From: Thermoflexibacter ruber
GTDB taxonomy: Bacteria > Bacteroidota > Bacteroidia > Cytophagales > Thermoflexibacteraceae
DNA: 64,000 nucleotides
Direction of reading: 5' to 3'
Assembly: GCF_900113045.1 (NCBI RefSeq)
Contig: NZ_FONY01000005.1
Span: forward strand, 124,001-188,000
Positions 19,071 to 27,823 of the stretch are shown one piece after another. The notes under the pieces are model-generated. The model searched no databases. It was not told where the DNA came from and saw only the letters and a list, made by a program, of their open reading frames with translations. The position numbers and the translations under genes were made by a program. Numbering within the stretch: the stretch's first letter is position 1; every line of letters starts with the position of its first letter.

Positions 19071-19688
19071 ATGAGTAAAACACAACAAGTTGATAAAAGT
19101 CAAGTTTTTGAAAAAGAAACGCAGATTTTATCTCATTCCAGAAACGTATTAACGCAGCCTGCCGAAGAATTGACTCTCGATACGCTGAGAGGGGAGTACG
19201 AAAAACTTTCACAAAGCTACGCTCAACTATTAGGCGAGGCAAAGCTTTTGACTTCGGTGAGTGACAGGCTTCAAAGCAGGTTGGACAAGGCTAATGACAA
19301 TGTAAATAGGAAAGAAACCGAACTAAATATAGCCTTGACTTCCTTAGAAAAGTCTAAGAATAGCATGACTATTACTAACATTATTTTTATGTTTATAGTA
19401 GGGCTATTTTTGGTCATAGATTGGACAGTTGATGCCGTGCAGTTAGTAGATGAGGAAGCTATTACCAAAATAGCAGATAAAGCGATAGAAATGTCTAAAA
19501 CAGAGGAAAAAGAGATAGCTCCCATGTTGAATAGCAAAATAAGTTCGTATTTTCAAGAGGAGCAGACGATAGAAATTATCACAAAACTAATCATTGTAAT
19601 CCTAATTATTCCTCTGAAAATATTTTTAGGAAATATGCTACAAAAACTATCAACCAAGAAAAAGCAAAGTGTAGCAATCTTAGAATAG
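19071..19688 (+). CDS. coiled-coil membrane protein of unknown function
   Basis: Not recognised as a named family. The 205-residue product has a cytoplasmic N-terminal coiled coil (about 45-100), a first transmembrane helix around residues 103-122 (TNIIFMFIVGLFLVIDW), and a hydrophilic loop of about 45 residues. A second hydrophobic helix lies around 167-187 (IITKLIIVILIIPLKIFLG), followed by a short basic tail. The transglutaminase-fold gene starts 6 bp after its stop, so the two are an operon. It lies directly after siaBC but beyond their terminator; a link to that switch is possible only by proximity. Confidence 0.75.
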   Translation: MSKTQQVDKSQVFEKETQILSHSRNVLTQPAEELTLDTLRGEYEKLSQSYAQLLGEAKLLTSVSDRLQSRLDKANDNVNRKETELNIALTSLEKSKNSMTITNIIFMFIVGLFLVIDWTVDAVQLVDEEAITKIADKAIEMSKTEEKEIAPMLNSKISSYFQEEQTIEIITKLIIVILIIPLKIFLGNMLQKLSTKKKQSVAILE

Positions 19689-19694
19689 TACAAG

Positions 19695-20570
19695 ATGACT
19701 GCAAAAAATACCATGAACGACACAGTAATCAATGAAAAGGAAATTAAAGCAATGGTATCCCTCCTTGATGATGACGATGTAGAGGTAGTTAGTATTATAG
19801 AAGAAAAAATAGCTACTTTGGGAGAGCAAGTGATACCATTTCTGGAAGAAGAATGGCTACGACAGTTTAACCCCTTAGTACAGAAGCGAATAGAGCAACT
19901 ACTTCATTCCATCAACTATAATTCTGTCAGAGAACGCTTAGCATACTGGGTTAAATATGAGGAGAAAGATTTGCTCAAAGGTATGTGGATAGTCGCTACT
20001 TATCAGTATCCTGATTTGAGTCTGGAAGACCTAAGAAAGCAAATAGACCAACTCTACTATGATACTTGGGCGGAATTTAAGGTGGATTTGATGCCCTTAG
20101 ACCAAATAAAATTATTAAACAACATTTTTTTCAACAAGTTCAGGTTCAAAGCCAATACTGCTAATATCAAGGCTGTTTCTAACTCTATGCTCAATAATAT
20201 ATTAGAAGGTAAAAAATCAAATCCTATCGGGCTTTGTATCGTCTATATGCTTATTGCACAAAAACTCAAACTTCCTGTTTACGGAGTAAATCTACCCAAT
20301 ATTTTTATCCTCACTTACAAAACAGAAAAATTACAATTTTATATCAATGTATTCAATAAAGGCTTGACTTTTGTAAAAAATGACATAGATAACTATATCC
20401 TTCAGTTGGGTATTACTTCAAGACCAATGTTCTACGAGCCTTGCTCCAATTTGGACATCATAAAGCGAGTGCTAAGAAACTTAATTGTGGCTTACGAAGA
20501 TATTGGGGAAAAAATTAAGGCAGAAGAAGTGCAAAACCTGCTGACATGGCTACCTGAAGACAAATTTTAG
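19695..20570 (+). CDS. SirB1-like transglutaminase-fold protein with altered active site
   Basis: The 291-residue protein resembles the SirB1/transglutaminase-like family. An N-terminal helical repeat-like part (residues 15-90) is followed by the core segment EGKKSNPIGLCIVYMLIAQK (about 171-190) and PVYGVNLPNIFILTY. Cys181 occupies the nucleophile region. The family's GHF/QHF histidine position appears as NIF (202-204), so the usual catalytic histidine is missing. It may be a non-enzymatic relative. It starts 6 bp after the coiled-coil membrane protein gene; ATGs at 19695 and 19713 are both possible starts. Confidence 0.72.
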   Translation: MTAKNTMNDTVINEKEIKAMVSLLDDDDVEVVSIIEEKIATLGEQVIPFLEEEWLRQFNPLVQKRIEQLLHSINYNSVRERLAYWVKYEEKDLLKGMWIVATYQYPDLSLEDLRKQIDQLYYDTWAEFKVDLMPLDQIKLLNNIFFNKFRFKANTANIKAVSNSMLNNILEGKKSNPIGLCIVYMLIAQKLKLPVYGVNLPNIFILTYKTEKLQFYINVFNKGLTFVKNDIDNYILQLGITSRPMFYEPCSNLDIIKRVLRNLIVAYEDIGEKIKAEEVQNLLTWLPEDKF

Positions 20571-20662
20571 AATAGAACTTAACAAGAAATAGTGAAAATC
20601 ATACGTTTACTAATATGCTGAAGTATTTGTAAAATTTATTATCCACTTAAACATAACAAGAT

Positions 20663-21367
20663 ATGAGAAGAAAAATAAGTATATTCTTAGCTTTTGTTTT
20701 ATTTTTGAATGTGTCTTTTTTACCGAGTTGTAAAATGAGTAACACGGGCAAAGGAGCGGTGATAGGAGCAGGAGCTGGTGCAGTCATTGGGGGGGCTATC
20801 GGTAGCAGGTCTGGCAATACAGCTACTGGGGCTATCTTAGGAGCCGCAATAGGAGGCGTAGGTGGGGCAGCTATTGGTAGGTACATGGACAAGCAAAAAA
20901 GAAAATTAGAAGAAGATTTGAAAAGAAACAATCCATCTGGAAACCCTGAAAATGAGGTAAAGGTAGAAAGAGAAGGCGAAGGAATCAAAGTTACGCTTGG
21001 CTCAGGAATCCTCTTTGATGTAGGCAAAGCAGACCTAAAACCTCAGGTCAGAGAGAATCTGAGAAAAATGTCAGAAACGCTCAAAGAATACAAAGACACA
21101 GAAGTTTTGATTACAGGACATACAGATAGCGATGGCTCTGATGAGTTTAATCAAAAACTTTCTGAACGCAGAGCAAATTCCGTTTCTGCTTACCTGTCTT
21201 CTTTGGGTATCGCTCCAAGTCGATTAAAAACTATGGGTTTAGGAGAAACCCAACCCGTAGTGGAAAATACTACTCCTCAAAACAAACAAAGAAATAGGCG
21301 TGTAGAAATAGCCATTTATGCCAACGAGGAGTTAAAGAAAAAAGCAAGAGAAGGTAAACTTGATTAA
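20663..21367 (+). CDS. OmpA-family lipoprotein with glycine-zipper domain
   Basis: 234-residue outer-membrane lipoprotein that should tether the membrane to peptidoglycan. The signal sequence ends in a lipobox LPSC (Cys23). A glycine-zipper region rich in GAVIGAGAGAVIGGAIG repeats spans about 30-75. The OmpA C-terminal peptidoglycan-binding domain covers about 108-220, with ILFDVGKADLKP, LITGHTDSDGSDEFNQKLSE and NRRVEIAIY. All key residues (the Asp and Arg that hold meso-diaminopimelate) appear present. The M16 peptidase gene starts 12 bp downstream. Confidence 0.92.
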   Translation: MRRKISIFLAFVLFLNVSFLPSCKMSNTGKGAVIGAGAGAVIGGAIGSRSGNTATGAILGAAIGGVGGAAIGRYMDKQKRKLEEDLKRNNPSGNPENEVKVEREGEGIKVTLGSGILFDVGKADLKPQVRENLRKMSETLKEYKDTEVLITGHTDSDGSDEFNQKLSERRANSVSAYLSSLGIAPSRLKTMGLGETQPVVENTTPQNKQRNRRVEIAIYANEELKKKAREGKLD

Positions 21368-21379
21368 AGAATATTACAG

Positions 21380-22627
21380 ATGATTGAATACCAAAGTTTT
21401 ATTTTAGATAACGGATTAAAAGTTTATGTACATGAAGACCGCTCCGTAGCTACGGCGGCGGTCAATATTCTCTATGATGTAGGGTCAAGAGATGAGCATC
21501 CTGATAAAACTGGCTTCGCCCATTTGTTTGAGCATCTGATGTTTGGAGGCTCTAAGAATATTCCTGAGTATGACAAACCTCTGCAAAGGGTAGGCGGAGA
21601 GAATAATGCCTTTACTTCGCCTGACATCACTAACTATTACATTACACTTCCTTCACAAAACTTAGAAACAGCTTTTTGGCTCGAGTCTGACCGCATGATG
21701 TCGCTCTCTTTCAAGCCAGAGGTTTTAGAAGTACAGCGCAAAGTGGTTATCGAGGAGTTTAAGCAAAGATATTTGAACCAACCTTATGGAGATATATGGT
21801 TAAGATTAAGACCTTTGGCTTATAAAACACACCCTTACCAATGGGCAACCATTGGGAAAGACATTGCTCACATAGAGCAGGCTACTATGGACGATGTCAA
21901 AGATTTTTTCTATCGCTACTACTTGCCCAACAATGCCATCATGGTAATAGCTGGTAACGTAAATTTAGACGAAGTCAAAAAACTTTCTGAAAAGTGGTTT
22001 GCGCCCATTCCTGCTGGTGAAGTACCCCAACGCCAACTACCTCAGGAACAGGAACAGCGAGAATCTCGCTTTTTAGAAATCGAGGCGAATGTACCTGCTA
22101 CTATGATTTACAAAGTTTATCAAATGTGTGAAAGAACCTCACCTGACTATATTCCCACAGATTTGCTGAGCGATGTGTTAGGGCGAAGCAAATCCTCGCG
22201 ACTTCATCAAAAATTGGTACAAGAACAAAAATTGTTTAGTGCTGCCAGTGCTTTTGTAACAGGCTCTATTGACAAAGGGCTTTTTTGCATTTCGGGAAAA
22301 TTGCACGAAGGAGTAAGCATAGAAAATGCAGCAAAAGCACTTCAAGAGGTGATAGATGAACTTGTGAATGAAAAAATAAGTGAAGCAGAACTGCAAAAAG
22401 TGAAAAATCAAGTAGAATCTACGCTAATTTTGGGGGAGATAGAAGTACTGCCCAGAGCGATGAACTTAGCTTATCATGCTCTATTAGGGAATCCAGATTT
22501 GATTAATAAGGAAGCTGAGTATATCCAAGCAGTTACTGTGGAGCAGATTCAGCAAATCGCAAAAAAGGTACTCAGACCCGATAACTGCTCTACGCTGTAT
22601 TACAAAAGTAAAAATAATAACAGATGA
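21380..22627 (+). CDS. M16-family zinc metallopeptidase
   Basis: 415-residue inverzincin. The inverted zinc motif HLFEH is at residues 48-52, with the third ligand region EVQRKVVIEEFKQRY about 75 residues later. The usual C-terminal half carries no second active site. There is no signal peptide, so it is probably cytoplasmic, though export by other means cannot be excluded. It sits 12 bp after the OmpA lipoprotein gene and overlaps dtd by 4 bp (ATGA), giving a three-gene operon. Confidence 0.92.
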   Translation: MIEYQSFILDNGLKVYVHEDRSVATAAVNILYDVGSRDEHPDKTGFAHLFEHLMFGGSKNIPEYDKPLQRVGGENNAFTSPDITNYYITLPSQNLETAFWLESDRMMSLSFKPEVLEVQRKVVIEEFKQRYLNQPYGDIWLRLRPLAYKTHPYQWATIGKDIAHIEQATMDDVKDFFYRYYLPNNAIMVIAGNVNLDEVKKLSEKWFAPIPAGEVPQRQLPQEQEQRESRFLEIEANVPATMIYKVYQMCERTSPDYIPTDLLSDVLGRSKSSRLHQKLVQEQKLFSAASAFVTGSIDKGLFCISGKLHEGVSIENAAKALQEVIDELVNEKISEAELQKVKNQVESTLILGEIEVLPRAMNLAYHALLGNPDLINKEAEYIQAVTVEQIQQIAKKVLRPDNCSTLYYKSKNNNR

Positions 22628-23076
22628 TAGCAGTAATCCAAAGAGTATCAGAGGCTTCTGTAAAAATTGACGGGCAAGTAAAAGGACAAATTGGTATAGG
22701 TTATGCGATTTTATTGGGCATAGGGCAAGATGATGACATGGAGGATATAGACTGGCTTACTTCCAAAGTCATTAATTTGCGTATTTTTGGTGATGAGGAG
22801 GGTAAAATGAACTTAGGTTTGCAAGAGGTAAAGGGAGATATACTGCTCATCAGTCAATTTACTTTGCATGCAAGTACCAAAAAAGGAAATCGTCCTTCTT
22901 TTATAGAGGCTGCCAAACCAGAAACGGCTATTCCTCTGTATGAAAAAACTATCAAGGCATTTGAAGAAAAATTAGGTAAAAAAATTCAGACAGGTGAATT
23001 TGGAGCAGACATGAAAGTAAGTCTTACCAATGACGGTCCCGTTACCATTATCATTGATACCAAAAATAAGAAGTAG
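22624..23076 (+). CDS. dtd: D-aminoacyl-tRNA deacylase
   Basis: Removes D-amino acids wrongly attached to tRNA (D-Tyr-tRNA and others) in the cytoplasm. The 150-residue protein has the full family signature: N-terminal MIAVIQRVSEASV, the LLISQFTLHAST segment that holds the chiral-proofreading pocket, RPSFIEAA, and the C-terminal NDGPVTIIID with the cross-subunit Gly-cisPro motif. It is translationally coupled to the M16 gene by an ATGA overlap. Confidence 0.96.
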   Translation: MIAVIQRVSEASVKIDGQVKGQIGIGYAILLGIGQDDDMEDIDWLTSKVINLRIFGDEEGKMNLGLQEVKGDILLISQFTLHASTKKGNRPSFIEAAKPETAIPLYEKTIKAFEEKLGKKIQTGEFGADMKVSLTNDGPVTIIIDTKNKK

Positions 23077-23093
23077 AGCAAAAAAATCAAAAT

Positions 23094-23531
23094 TTATTCC
23101 TTGCTAAAATCTATTTCATCTATCAAGTAGCTACCTTCATACATTTTTAACTTCATAAAAACACGAAAAGTACCCACAGCTTTTCCCGTGCTATCTCTGT
23201 AAGTGTATTTTCCTATGGTATATTTCATACCTTCTTTGGAGGTACCCTGATGCACGTAAACAAAGTCTTGAGGAGGGTTGTCTTTGAAAAATCCTTTTAG
23301 TACATACTCAGCTTGCGTTTTGCTGTAATTGTTACTCATAACACCATCACTTTCATTGGCACTAATTTTTAACTCCACTGTATTATGAAAGTGTTTTATC
23401 AACTCTTTAGAGTTGCCTGTCTTAATGGCTACCTTGGCATTGCTGATAATTTCATCTTGGGCAGATACACTACCCAATGAAAATAAAAAAAATACAACAA
23501 ATAAAATGAGTGGGGGTACGTTAAATTTCAT
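23094..23531 (-). CDS. secreted DUF4783-domain protein
   Basis: The family is conserved in Bacteroidota and has no known function. The protein (about 145 residues from the ATG at 23531) has a signal peptide ending near SVSAQ. It then has an NTF2-like/cystatin-like alpha+beta domain with AKVAIKTGNSKELIKHFHNTVEL, the YSKTQAEYVLKGFFKDNPP segment and FRVFMKLKMYEGSYLIDEIDF. The ORF could start at a TTG two codons earlier, but ATG is preferred. It is convergent with dtd, with 17 bp between the stops. Confidence 0.85.
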   Translation of the reverse strand: MKFNVPPLILFVVFFLFSLGSVSAQDEIISNAKVAIKTGNSKELIKHFHNTVELKISANESDGVMSNNYSKTQAEYVLKGFFKDNPPQDFVYVHQGTSKEGMKYTIGKYTYRDSTGKAVGTFRVFMKLKMYEGSYLIDEIDFSKE

Positions 23532-23814
23532 AGTCAAAAAAGGGTAATTTTTCTAAATTATTGCTAAAATAATGCCAAGTGTTAAAATATAATTTTTCTA
23601 CTTAAAAATAAAATTTTTCTAATTTTTGTCGCTAAAAAAATAATATCTTGAAGAATAAAATTAAAAGGAATACGTATATCTTTTACAATTAATATGCCCA
23701 TAATTCAAGAATTTTATATATTTTTGCTAACAAAGTTGGTAAAATATTCTTTCTTCGGTCAAAGTACTATTTTTGGTATAGCTAATTTTAAGAAATTTAA
23801 GACTTTTGAATACT

Positions 23815-24390
23815 ATGGTAAAGAGAAACTTCCTTATAGCTTTTATCTTGTGTGCTATCCACTCACACTTGGCTTTTTGTCAGATACAAATGCCTAACTT
23901 TACCCAGAAAAAAATGCAGATAGGTTTGAATGTAGGAACGATGTTTTCTTTTTTAGGGAATGGGCAAACTGCTTTTAGTACTTACGCCAACCCTACTCTC
24001 AACTACAATTTTAGACCTAAATGGCATTTTCAAGCAGGCTTACTCTTTGCCAATCAGCAGTTTAGATTAGATGCCCCTTTAGAAAATCAGAAGCAAAATT
24101 TTTCTGCGAACAGTGCTTTCCTAACTTTGGGCTTAGCTTATGATGTAAATGAAAAGTTACAAGTAGGTGGAATGATTTATTCCAATACTACCCAACTTCA
24201 CCAACAAGCTCTTAATAATTTTAATGCCAAAAACTGGGGCATGTTACTAAGAGCTTCTTACAAAGTAACAGAGAACTTTTCCATTCATGGTGCAGTCAAT
24301 ATTTCTAATGGAAGAAATCCTTATTTAAGCCCTTGGAACAATCCTACTTTTCAGAATAATTGGAATACGCCAAGAATATGGGGCTGGTAA
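23815..24390 (+). CDS. small outer-membrane beta-barrel-like protein
   Basis: Not assigned to a family. About 191 residues from the ATG at 23815 (a TTG lies three codons earlier). A signal peptide (NFLIAFILCAIHSHLAFCQ) is followed by amphipathic strands (KKMQIGLNVGTMFSFLG, WHFQAGLLFANQQFRL, FLTLGLAYDVNEKLQVGGMIY, WGMLLRASYKV). The C-terminal 30 residues are rich in Asn, Pro and Trp. It resembles the mostly species-specific small barrels common in this phylum. It precedes the FAD oxidoreductase by 43 bp and may be co-transcribed. Confidence 0.65.
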   Translation: MVKRNFLIAFILCAIHSHLAFCQIQMPNFTQKKMQIGLNVGTMFSFLGNGQTAFSTYANPTLNYNFRPKWHFQAGLLFANQQFRLDAPLENQKQNFSANSAFLTLGLAYDVNEKLQVGGMIYSNTTQLHQQALNNFNAKNWGMLLRASYKVTENFSIHGAVNISNGRNPYLSPWNNPTFQNNWNTPRIWGW

Positions 24391-24433
24391 GCGCGATTTC
24401 ATCTTAACTTTTTTATTTAAAATTGACAATAAG

Positions 24434-26452
24434 ATGCTCAAAAGACTACTCGCAAAACTACCATTGATTTTACTTTTTAGCTATCTTATTCCTAATCAAC
24501 TCAAAGGACAAGATGTGGAAGCAGACGTTTGTGTGTATGGCGGCACGGCGAGTGGGGTTATTACTGCCTATACTGCCAAAAAGTTAGGCAAATCTGTCAT
24601 ACTCATAGAGCCAAGCAATCACTTGGGCGGAATGACCACAGGTGGCTTAGGACATACAGACATAGGGAATAAGTTTGTAGTTACAGGTTTAGCAAGAGAT
24701 TTTTATAGAAGGATAGGAAAACACTATGGTACATTTGAAAAATGGATTTTTGAGCCACATGTTGCGAAAAATATTCTGCTCAACTATCTCAAAGAGGCAG
24801 ATGTGCAAGTGTGGTATCAAACAAGATTGCGGGCAGTCAATAAACAGGCAGGTTTTATTCAATCGATTATTTTAGAAGATGATGAAAAGCCTGCTGTCAG
24901 TCCACTGCGAGTCGTCAAGGCTAAAATGTTCATAGATTGTACTTATGAAGGAGATTTGATGGCAAAAGCAGGTGTTTCCTATACGGTAGGTCGAGAAGCA
25001 AACAGTCAGTACGGAGAAACTTATAACGGCGTGCAAATGTTAGACAAGCATCAGTTTCCTGACGGCATTGACCCTTATAGAATCAAAGGGAAACGAGAAA
25101 GTGGTTTGATTTGGGGAATCAGCAACGAAGCTCTACCACCTAATGGTACTGGAGATAAAAAATTACAAGCCTACAACTTTCGGATATGCCTATCTAAAAA
25201 CCCTAACAATCAGATTCCTATTACCCAACCAGAAAACTATGACCCCAGTAAGTATGAACTGCTATTGCGACAAATAGAACTTACTCAGCCCAAAGAACTT
25301 AACTGGCAACTTCTGCATATCGCTCCTATGCCCAATCAAAAAACAGACATCAATAACTGTGGAGGTTTTTCTACAGACATGATTGGTATGAACTATGACT
25401 ATCCTGAGGCGGACTACGAAACACGAAAACAAATAATAAAAGCCCACGAAGATTATACCAAAGGACTATTGTATTTTATTGGGAATGACCCTCGTATGCC
25501 AGAGCATTTGCGAAAAGAAATGAAACTATATGGTTATCCGAAAGATGAGTACGTAGAAAATGGGAACTGGTCGCCTCAACTCTATATCCGAGAAGCGCGA
25601 CGCATGGTAGGCGACTATGTAATGACCCAACACCACTGCGAAGGCAAAGAAATAGCCCCTGAGGCTGTCGGAATGGCCGCATATACTATGGATTCGCATA
25701 ACTGTAGCCGCTTGGTAGTCAATGGTATGGTAAAAAATGAGGGAGATGTGCAAATAGGTGGTTTCCCTCCTTACCCTATAGCCTATCGTGCTTTAGTTCC
25801 CAAAGAAAGCGAATGTAAGAATCTCTTAGTGCCTGTTTGTTTGTCTGCCACGCATATTGCTTTTGGTTCTATCCGAATGGAGCCTGTTTTTATGGTGTTG
25901 GGACAGTCCTCCGCAGTTGCCGCTTCATTAGCTATAGATAACCAAACTTCCGTACAGCACATTGACGTAAAAAAATTACAAAATATCCTAAAAACCAATC
26001 CATTAGCAGACGGAAGTACGCCAGAAATATTGGTTGATAATGAAAACATAGAAAATATACTTATCAAAGGCACATGGAAAAAAGAAAAGCGATATGGAAG
26101 TTATGGGCTTTCCATGCTCATAGATGACAGTAAAGGAAGTAAACCTAAATCAGTAAGTTTCATACCCAATATTCTCAAAGCTGGTACATATCAAGTTTAT
26201 TTTTACCTACCTAAAATTCAAGGTTTGAGTTCCCAAGTTGTGCTAAGACTTTATCAAGGAAAAAAATACAAAGAAATAGTGATTAAGACCAATGAGGTGG
26301 TTGTGGAAGGGCAGACTTCTGGGGAATGGGTAAATGTAGGACAATATGCTTTGCCCAAAGGGAGAAAAAGCTACTTGGAAGTCTATAATGGTTCATCAGC
26401 CGGGAATGTCCTTGCAGATGCCGTGCTTTTTGTACCTGAAAAAAGCAAGTAA
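24434..26452 (+). CDS. secreted FAD-dependent oxidoreductase with C-terminal golvesin-like domain
   Basis: The 672-residue protein has a signal peptide (to about residue 25). The FAD_oxidored domain begins DVCVYGGTASGVITAY, a variant of the GxGxxG dinucleotide site, and continues with EPSNHLGGMTTGGLGHTD, IDCTYEGDLMAKAGV and VYFREARRM-like YIREARRMVGDYVMTQ. From about residue 530 there is a beta-sandwich resembling the golvesin/xanthan-lyase accessory domain (GTWKKEKRYGSYGLSML, AGTYQVYFYLPKIQG, YLEVYNGSSAGNVLADAVLF). Such proteins are common in polysaccharide-degrading Bacteroidota; the reaction is not established. It is probably periplasmic or surface-exposed. Confidence 0.85.
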   Translation: MLKRLLAKLPLILLFSYLIPNQLKGQDVEADVCVYGGTASGVITAYTAKKLGKSVILIEPSNHLGGMTTGGLGHTDIGNKFVVTGLARDFYRRIGKHYGTFEKWIFEPHVAKNILLNYLKEADVQVWYQTRLRAVNKQAGFIQSIILEDDEKPAVSPLRVVKAKMFIDCTYEGDLMAKAGVSYTVGREANSQYGETYNGVQMLDKHQFPDGIDPYRIKGKRESGLIWGISNEALPPNGTGDKKLQAYNFRICLSKNPNNQIPITQPENYDPSKYELLLRQIELTQPKELNWQLLHIAPMPNQKTDINNCGGFSTDMIGMNYDYPEADYETRKQIIKAHEDYTKGLLYFIGNDPRMPEHLRKEMKLYGYPKDEYVENGNWSPQLYIREARRMVGDYVMTQHHCEGKEIAPEAVGMAAYTMDSHNCSRLVVNGMVKNEGDVQIGGFPPYPIAYRALVPKESECKNLLVPVCLSATHIAFGSIRMEPVFMVLGQSSAVAASLAIDNQTSVQHIDVKKLQNILKTNPLADGSTPEILVDNENIENILIKGTWKKEKRYGSYGLSMLIDDSKGSKPKSVSFIPNILKAGTYQVYFYLPKIQGLSSQVVLRLYQGKKYKEIVIKTNEVVVEGQTSGEWVNVGQYALPKGRKSYLEVYNGSSAGNVLADAVLFVPEKSK

Positions 26453-26504
26453 ATGTTATCTACACACTCTTTATAGGTAATTCAACGTTATTAGGTGTTC
26501 TTTT

Positions 26505-26652
26505 AAATCCGTTAGGATTTTAATATTGGTAGCTATCCATTCCCAGCTAAATACCCAAATCCGTTAGGAGTTAAATAGCAGTGTTCAACTCCTAACAGAG
26601 TTGGAATGGTAGCAAAAAATCTTTCCTACCAATAGGCAATGCCTAACGGCAT
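26505..26652. repeat. intergenic palindrome/complementary-arm repeat, copy A
   Basis: Four short palindromes (AAATCC-GTTA-GGATTT at 26505-26520; an imperfect one near 26557-26574; CAACTC-GAGTTG at 26586-26603; ATGCC-TAAC-GGCAT at 26639-26652) enclose complementary arms TATTGGTAG (26524-26532) and CTACCAATA (26626-26634). Related elements are at 41293-41436 and 61715-61913. No ORF is inside. Confidence 0.75.
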
Positions 26653-26667
26653 ATTTAAAAATGACTT

Positions 26668-26675
26668 TATTTTTG
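26668..26675 (+). promoter_or_regulatory. TAnnTTTG -7 box upstream of gene at 26723
   Basis: TATTTTTG matches the Bacteroidota -7 consensus and lies 47 bp before the ATG at 26723, just after repeat copy A. No good -33 box was found, so this is tentative. Confidence 0.4.
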
Positions 26676-26722
26676 TTGGACTAATTAATTTTCTGAAGTA
26701 AATAAAACACATACAATTTAGC

Positions 26723-27232
26723 ATGAGAAAAGATTTGAAAGAAATCGCAATGAAATACGACTTGAGTTTAGGAGCAGTCATTATGCTTTTCTCTGGTTTA
26801 CAGAATACACAAGGGAATCAAGTTCAGTTTAACCACCCCGAGTTAGGTGGCTTGGGACAGTGGCAAGCGGGCATGATTATGATTGGAGATATGTTTAATC
26901 ATGCCCTCAAAGCCAAAATCAACGAACTTTGCCACGAATTAGCCCTTATTGTGAAAAAAGAACAAAAAGCCACTCCTAAAAAGTCTGTCATTAAGAATTT
27001 TGATGCTATCTATGGTACTCCTGCTCTTAAAGGCACACAAAACGACCTTAAATACGCTTATTACCCTGCCAAAGATATTTTCATCATAGAACAGTATGAC
27101 AAGTTGGAAAAATACAGTACTAAGGGCTACCAAATTACAGGTATTTCTCAGCAACAAAACTATTTTTCCCAAGATTTGACTATTCAGACAGACAAAGGAA
27201 ACATCACTCTTTCTATGCTGACCAAAGTATAA
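26723..27232 (+). CDS. uncharacterised conserved protein with C-terminal SHOCT-like context
   Basis: No function can be assigned. The 169-residue protein has no signal peptide. Its N-terminal half contains the striking segment LGAVIMLFSGLQNTQGNQVQFNH, then GGLGQWQAGMIMIGDMFNHA, a pattern I associate with a family of hypothetical bacterial proteins sometimes annotated near SHOCT proteins. The C-terminal half is beta-rich (YAYYPAKDIFIIEQYDKLEKY, SQDLTIQTDKGNITLSML). It is convergent with the AraC/HMA gene, with 4 bp between stops. Confidence 0.7.
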   Translation: MRKDLKEIAMKYDLSLGAVIMLFSGLQNTQGNQVQFNHPELGGLGQWQAGMIMIGDMFNHALKAKINELCHELALIVKKEQKATPKKSVIKNFDAIYGTPALKGTQNDLKYAYYPAKDIFIIEQYDKLEKYSTKGYQITGISQQQNYFSQDLTIQTDKGNITLSMLTKV

Positions 27233-27236
27233 AAAA

Positions 27237-27818
27237 CTAAGTACCTACCTTGTCTAAACCTCTGCGAGCCTTATCTTTCTGTTGTTTGTATTCAGAAGGA
27301 GTTAGCCCTGTAACCTTTTTGAATTGATTAGAAAGGTGCTGAACACTGCTATAGTCCATCTGATAGGCTATCTCAGAAAGTGTTAGTTCTCCATAAGTTA
27401 GCAATTCTTTGACGCGTTCTATTTTTTGTAGAATGATGTACTTTTCTATAGTAATTCCTTCATGAGAGGAAAATAGCATACTTAGGTACGAGTAATCGAA
27501 GCCTAATTGCTCAGAAAAATAATCAGAATAGTTCACCAACAAGGGAGTTGCCTCCAAGTTGCGGTGAATCAGCTCAATCACTAAGGTTTTGATTTGCTCC
27601 ACTATTTTTTGCTTTCTATCCTCCACCAATTCAAAACCATTGATTTTCAATATATTTCTAATTTGTTCAAGAGCTTCTTTCCCTATCTGATTAGCTATTT
27701 CTATTTCTCCCAACTTTGCATTTACCACTGAAAAGCCTTCTTTCTGTAATTCTTTGGTAAGCACACCCACACATCGGTCGCAAACCATGTTCTTAACAGC
27801 CAGATAAGTTGTTTTCAT
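27237..27818 (-). CDS. AraC-family regulator with N-terminal HMA-like metal-binding domain
   Basis: 193 residues. The first ~70 form a heavy-metal-associated-like fold with NMVCDRCVGVL, giving a CxxC pair at Cys13 and Cys16. The rest ends in an AraC-type double helix-turn-helix (about 90-185; LTLSEIAYQMDYSSVQHLSNQFKKVTGLTPSEYK). The fusion suggests direct copper or other soft-metal sensing. The periplasmic HMA protein gene lies 5 bp upstream on the same strand, and a HYC_CC_PP gene is nearby, so the regulator probably controls this copper cluster. Confidence 0.88.
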   Translation of the reverse strand: MKTTYLAVKNMVCDRCVGVLTKELQKEGFSVVNAKLGEIEIANQIGKEALEQIRNILKINGFELVEDRKQKIVEQIKTLVIELIHRNLEATPLLVNYSDYFSEQLGFDYSYLSMLFSSHEGITIEKYIILQKIERVKELLTYGELTLSEIAYQMDYSSVQHLSNQFKKVTGLTPSEYKQQKDKARRGLDKVGT

Positions 27819-27823
27819 AGGCT

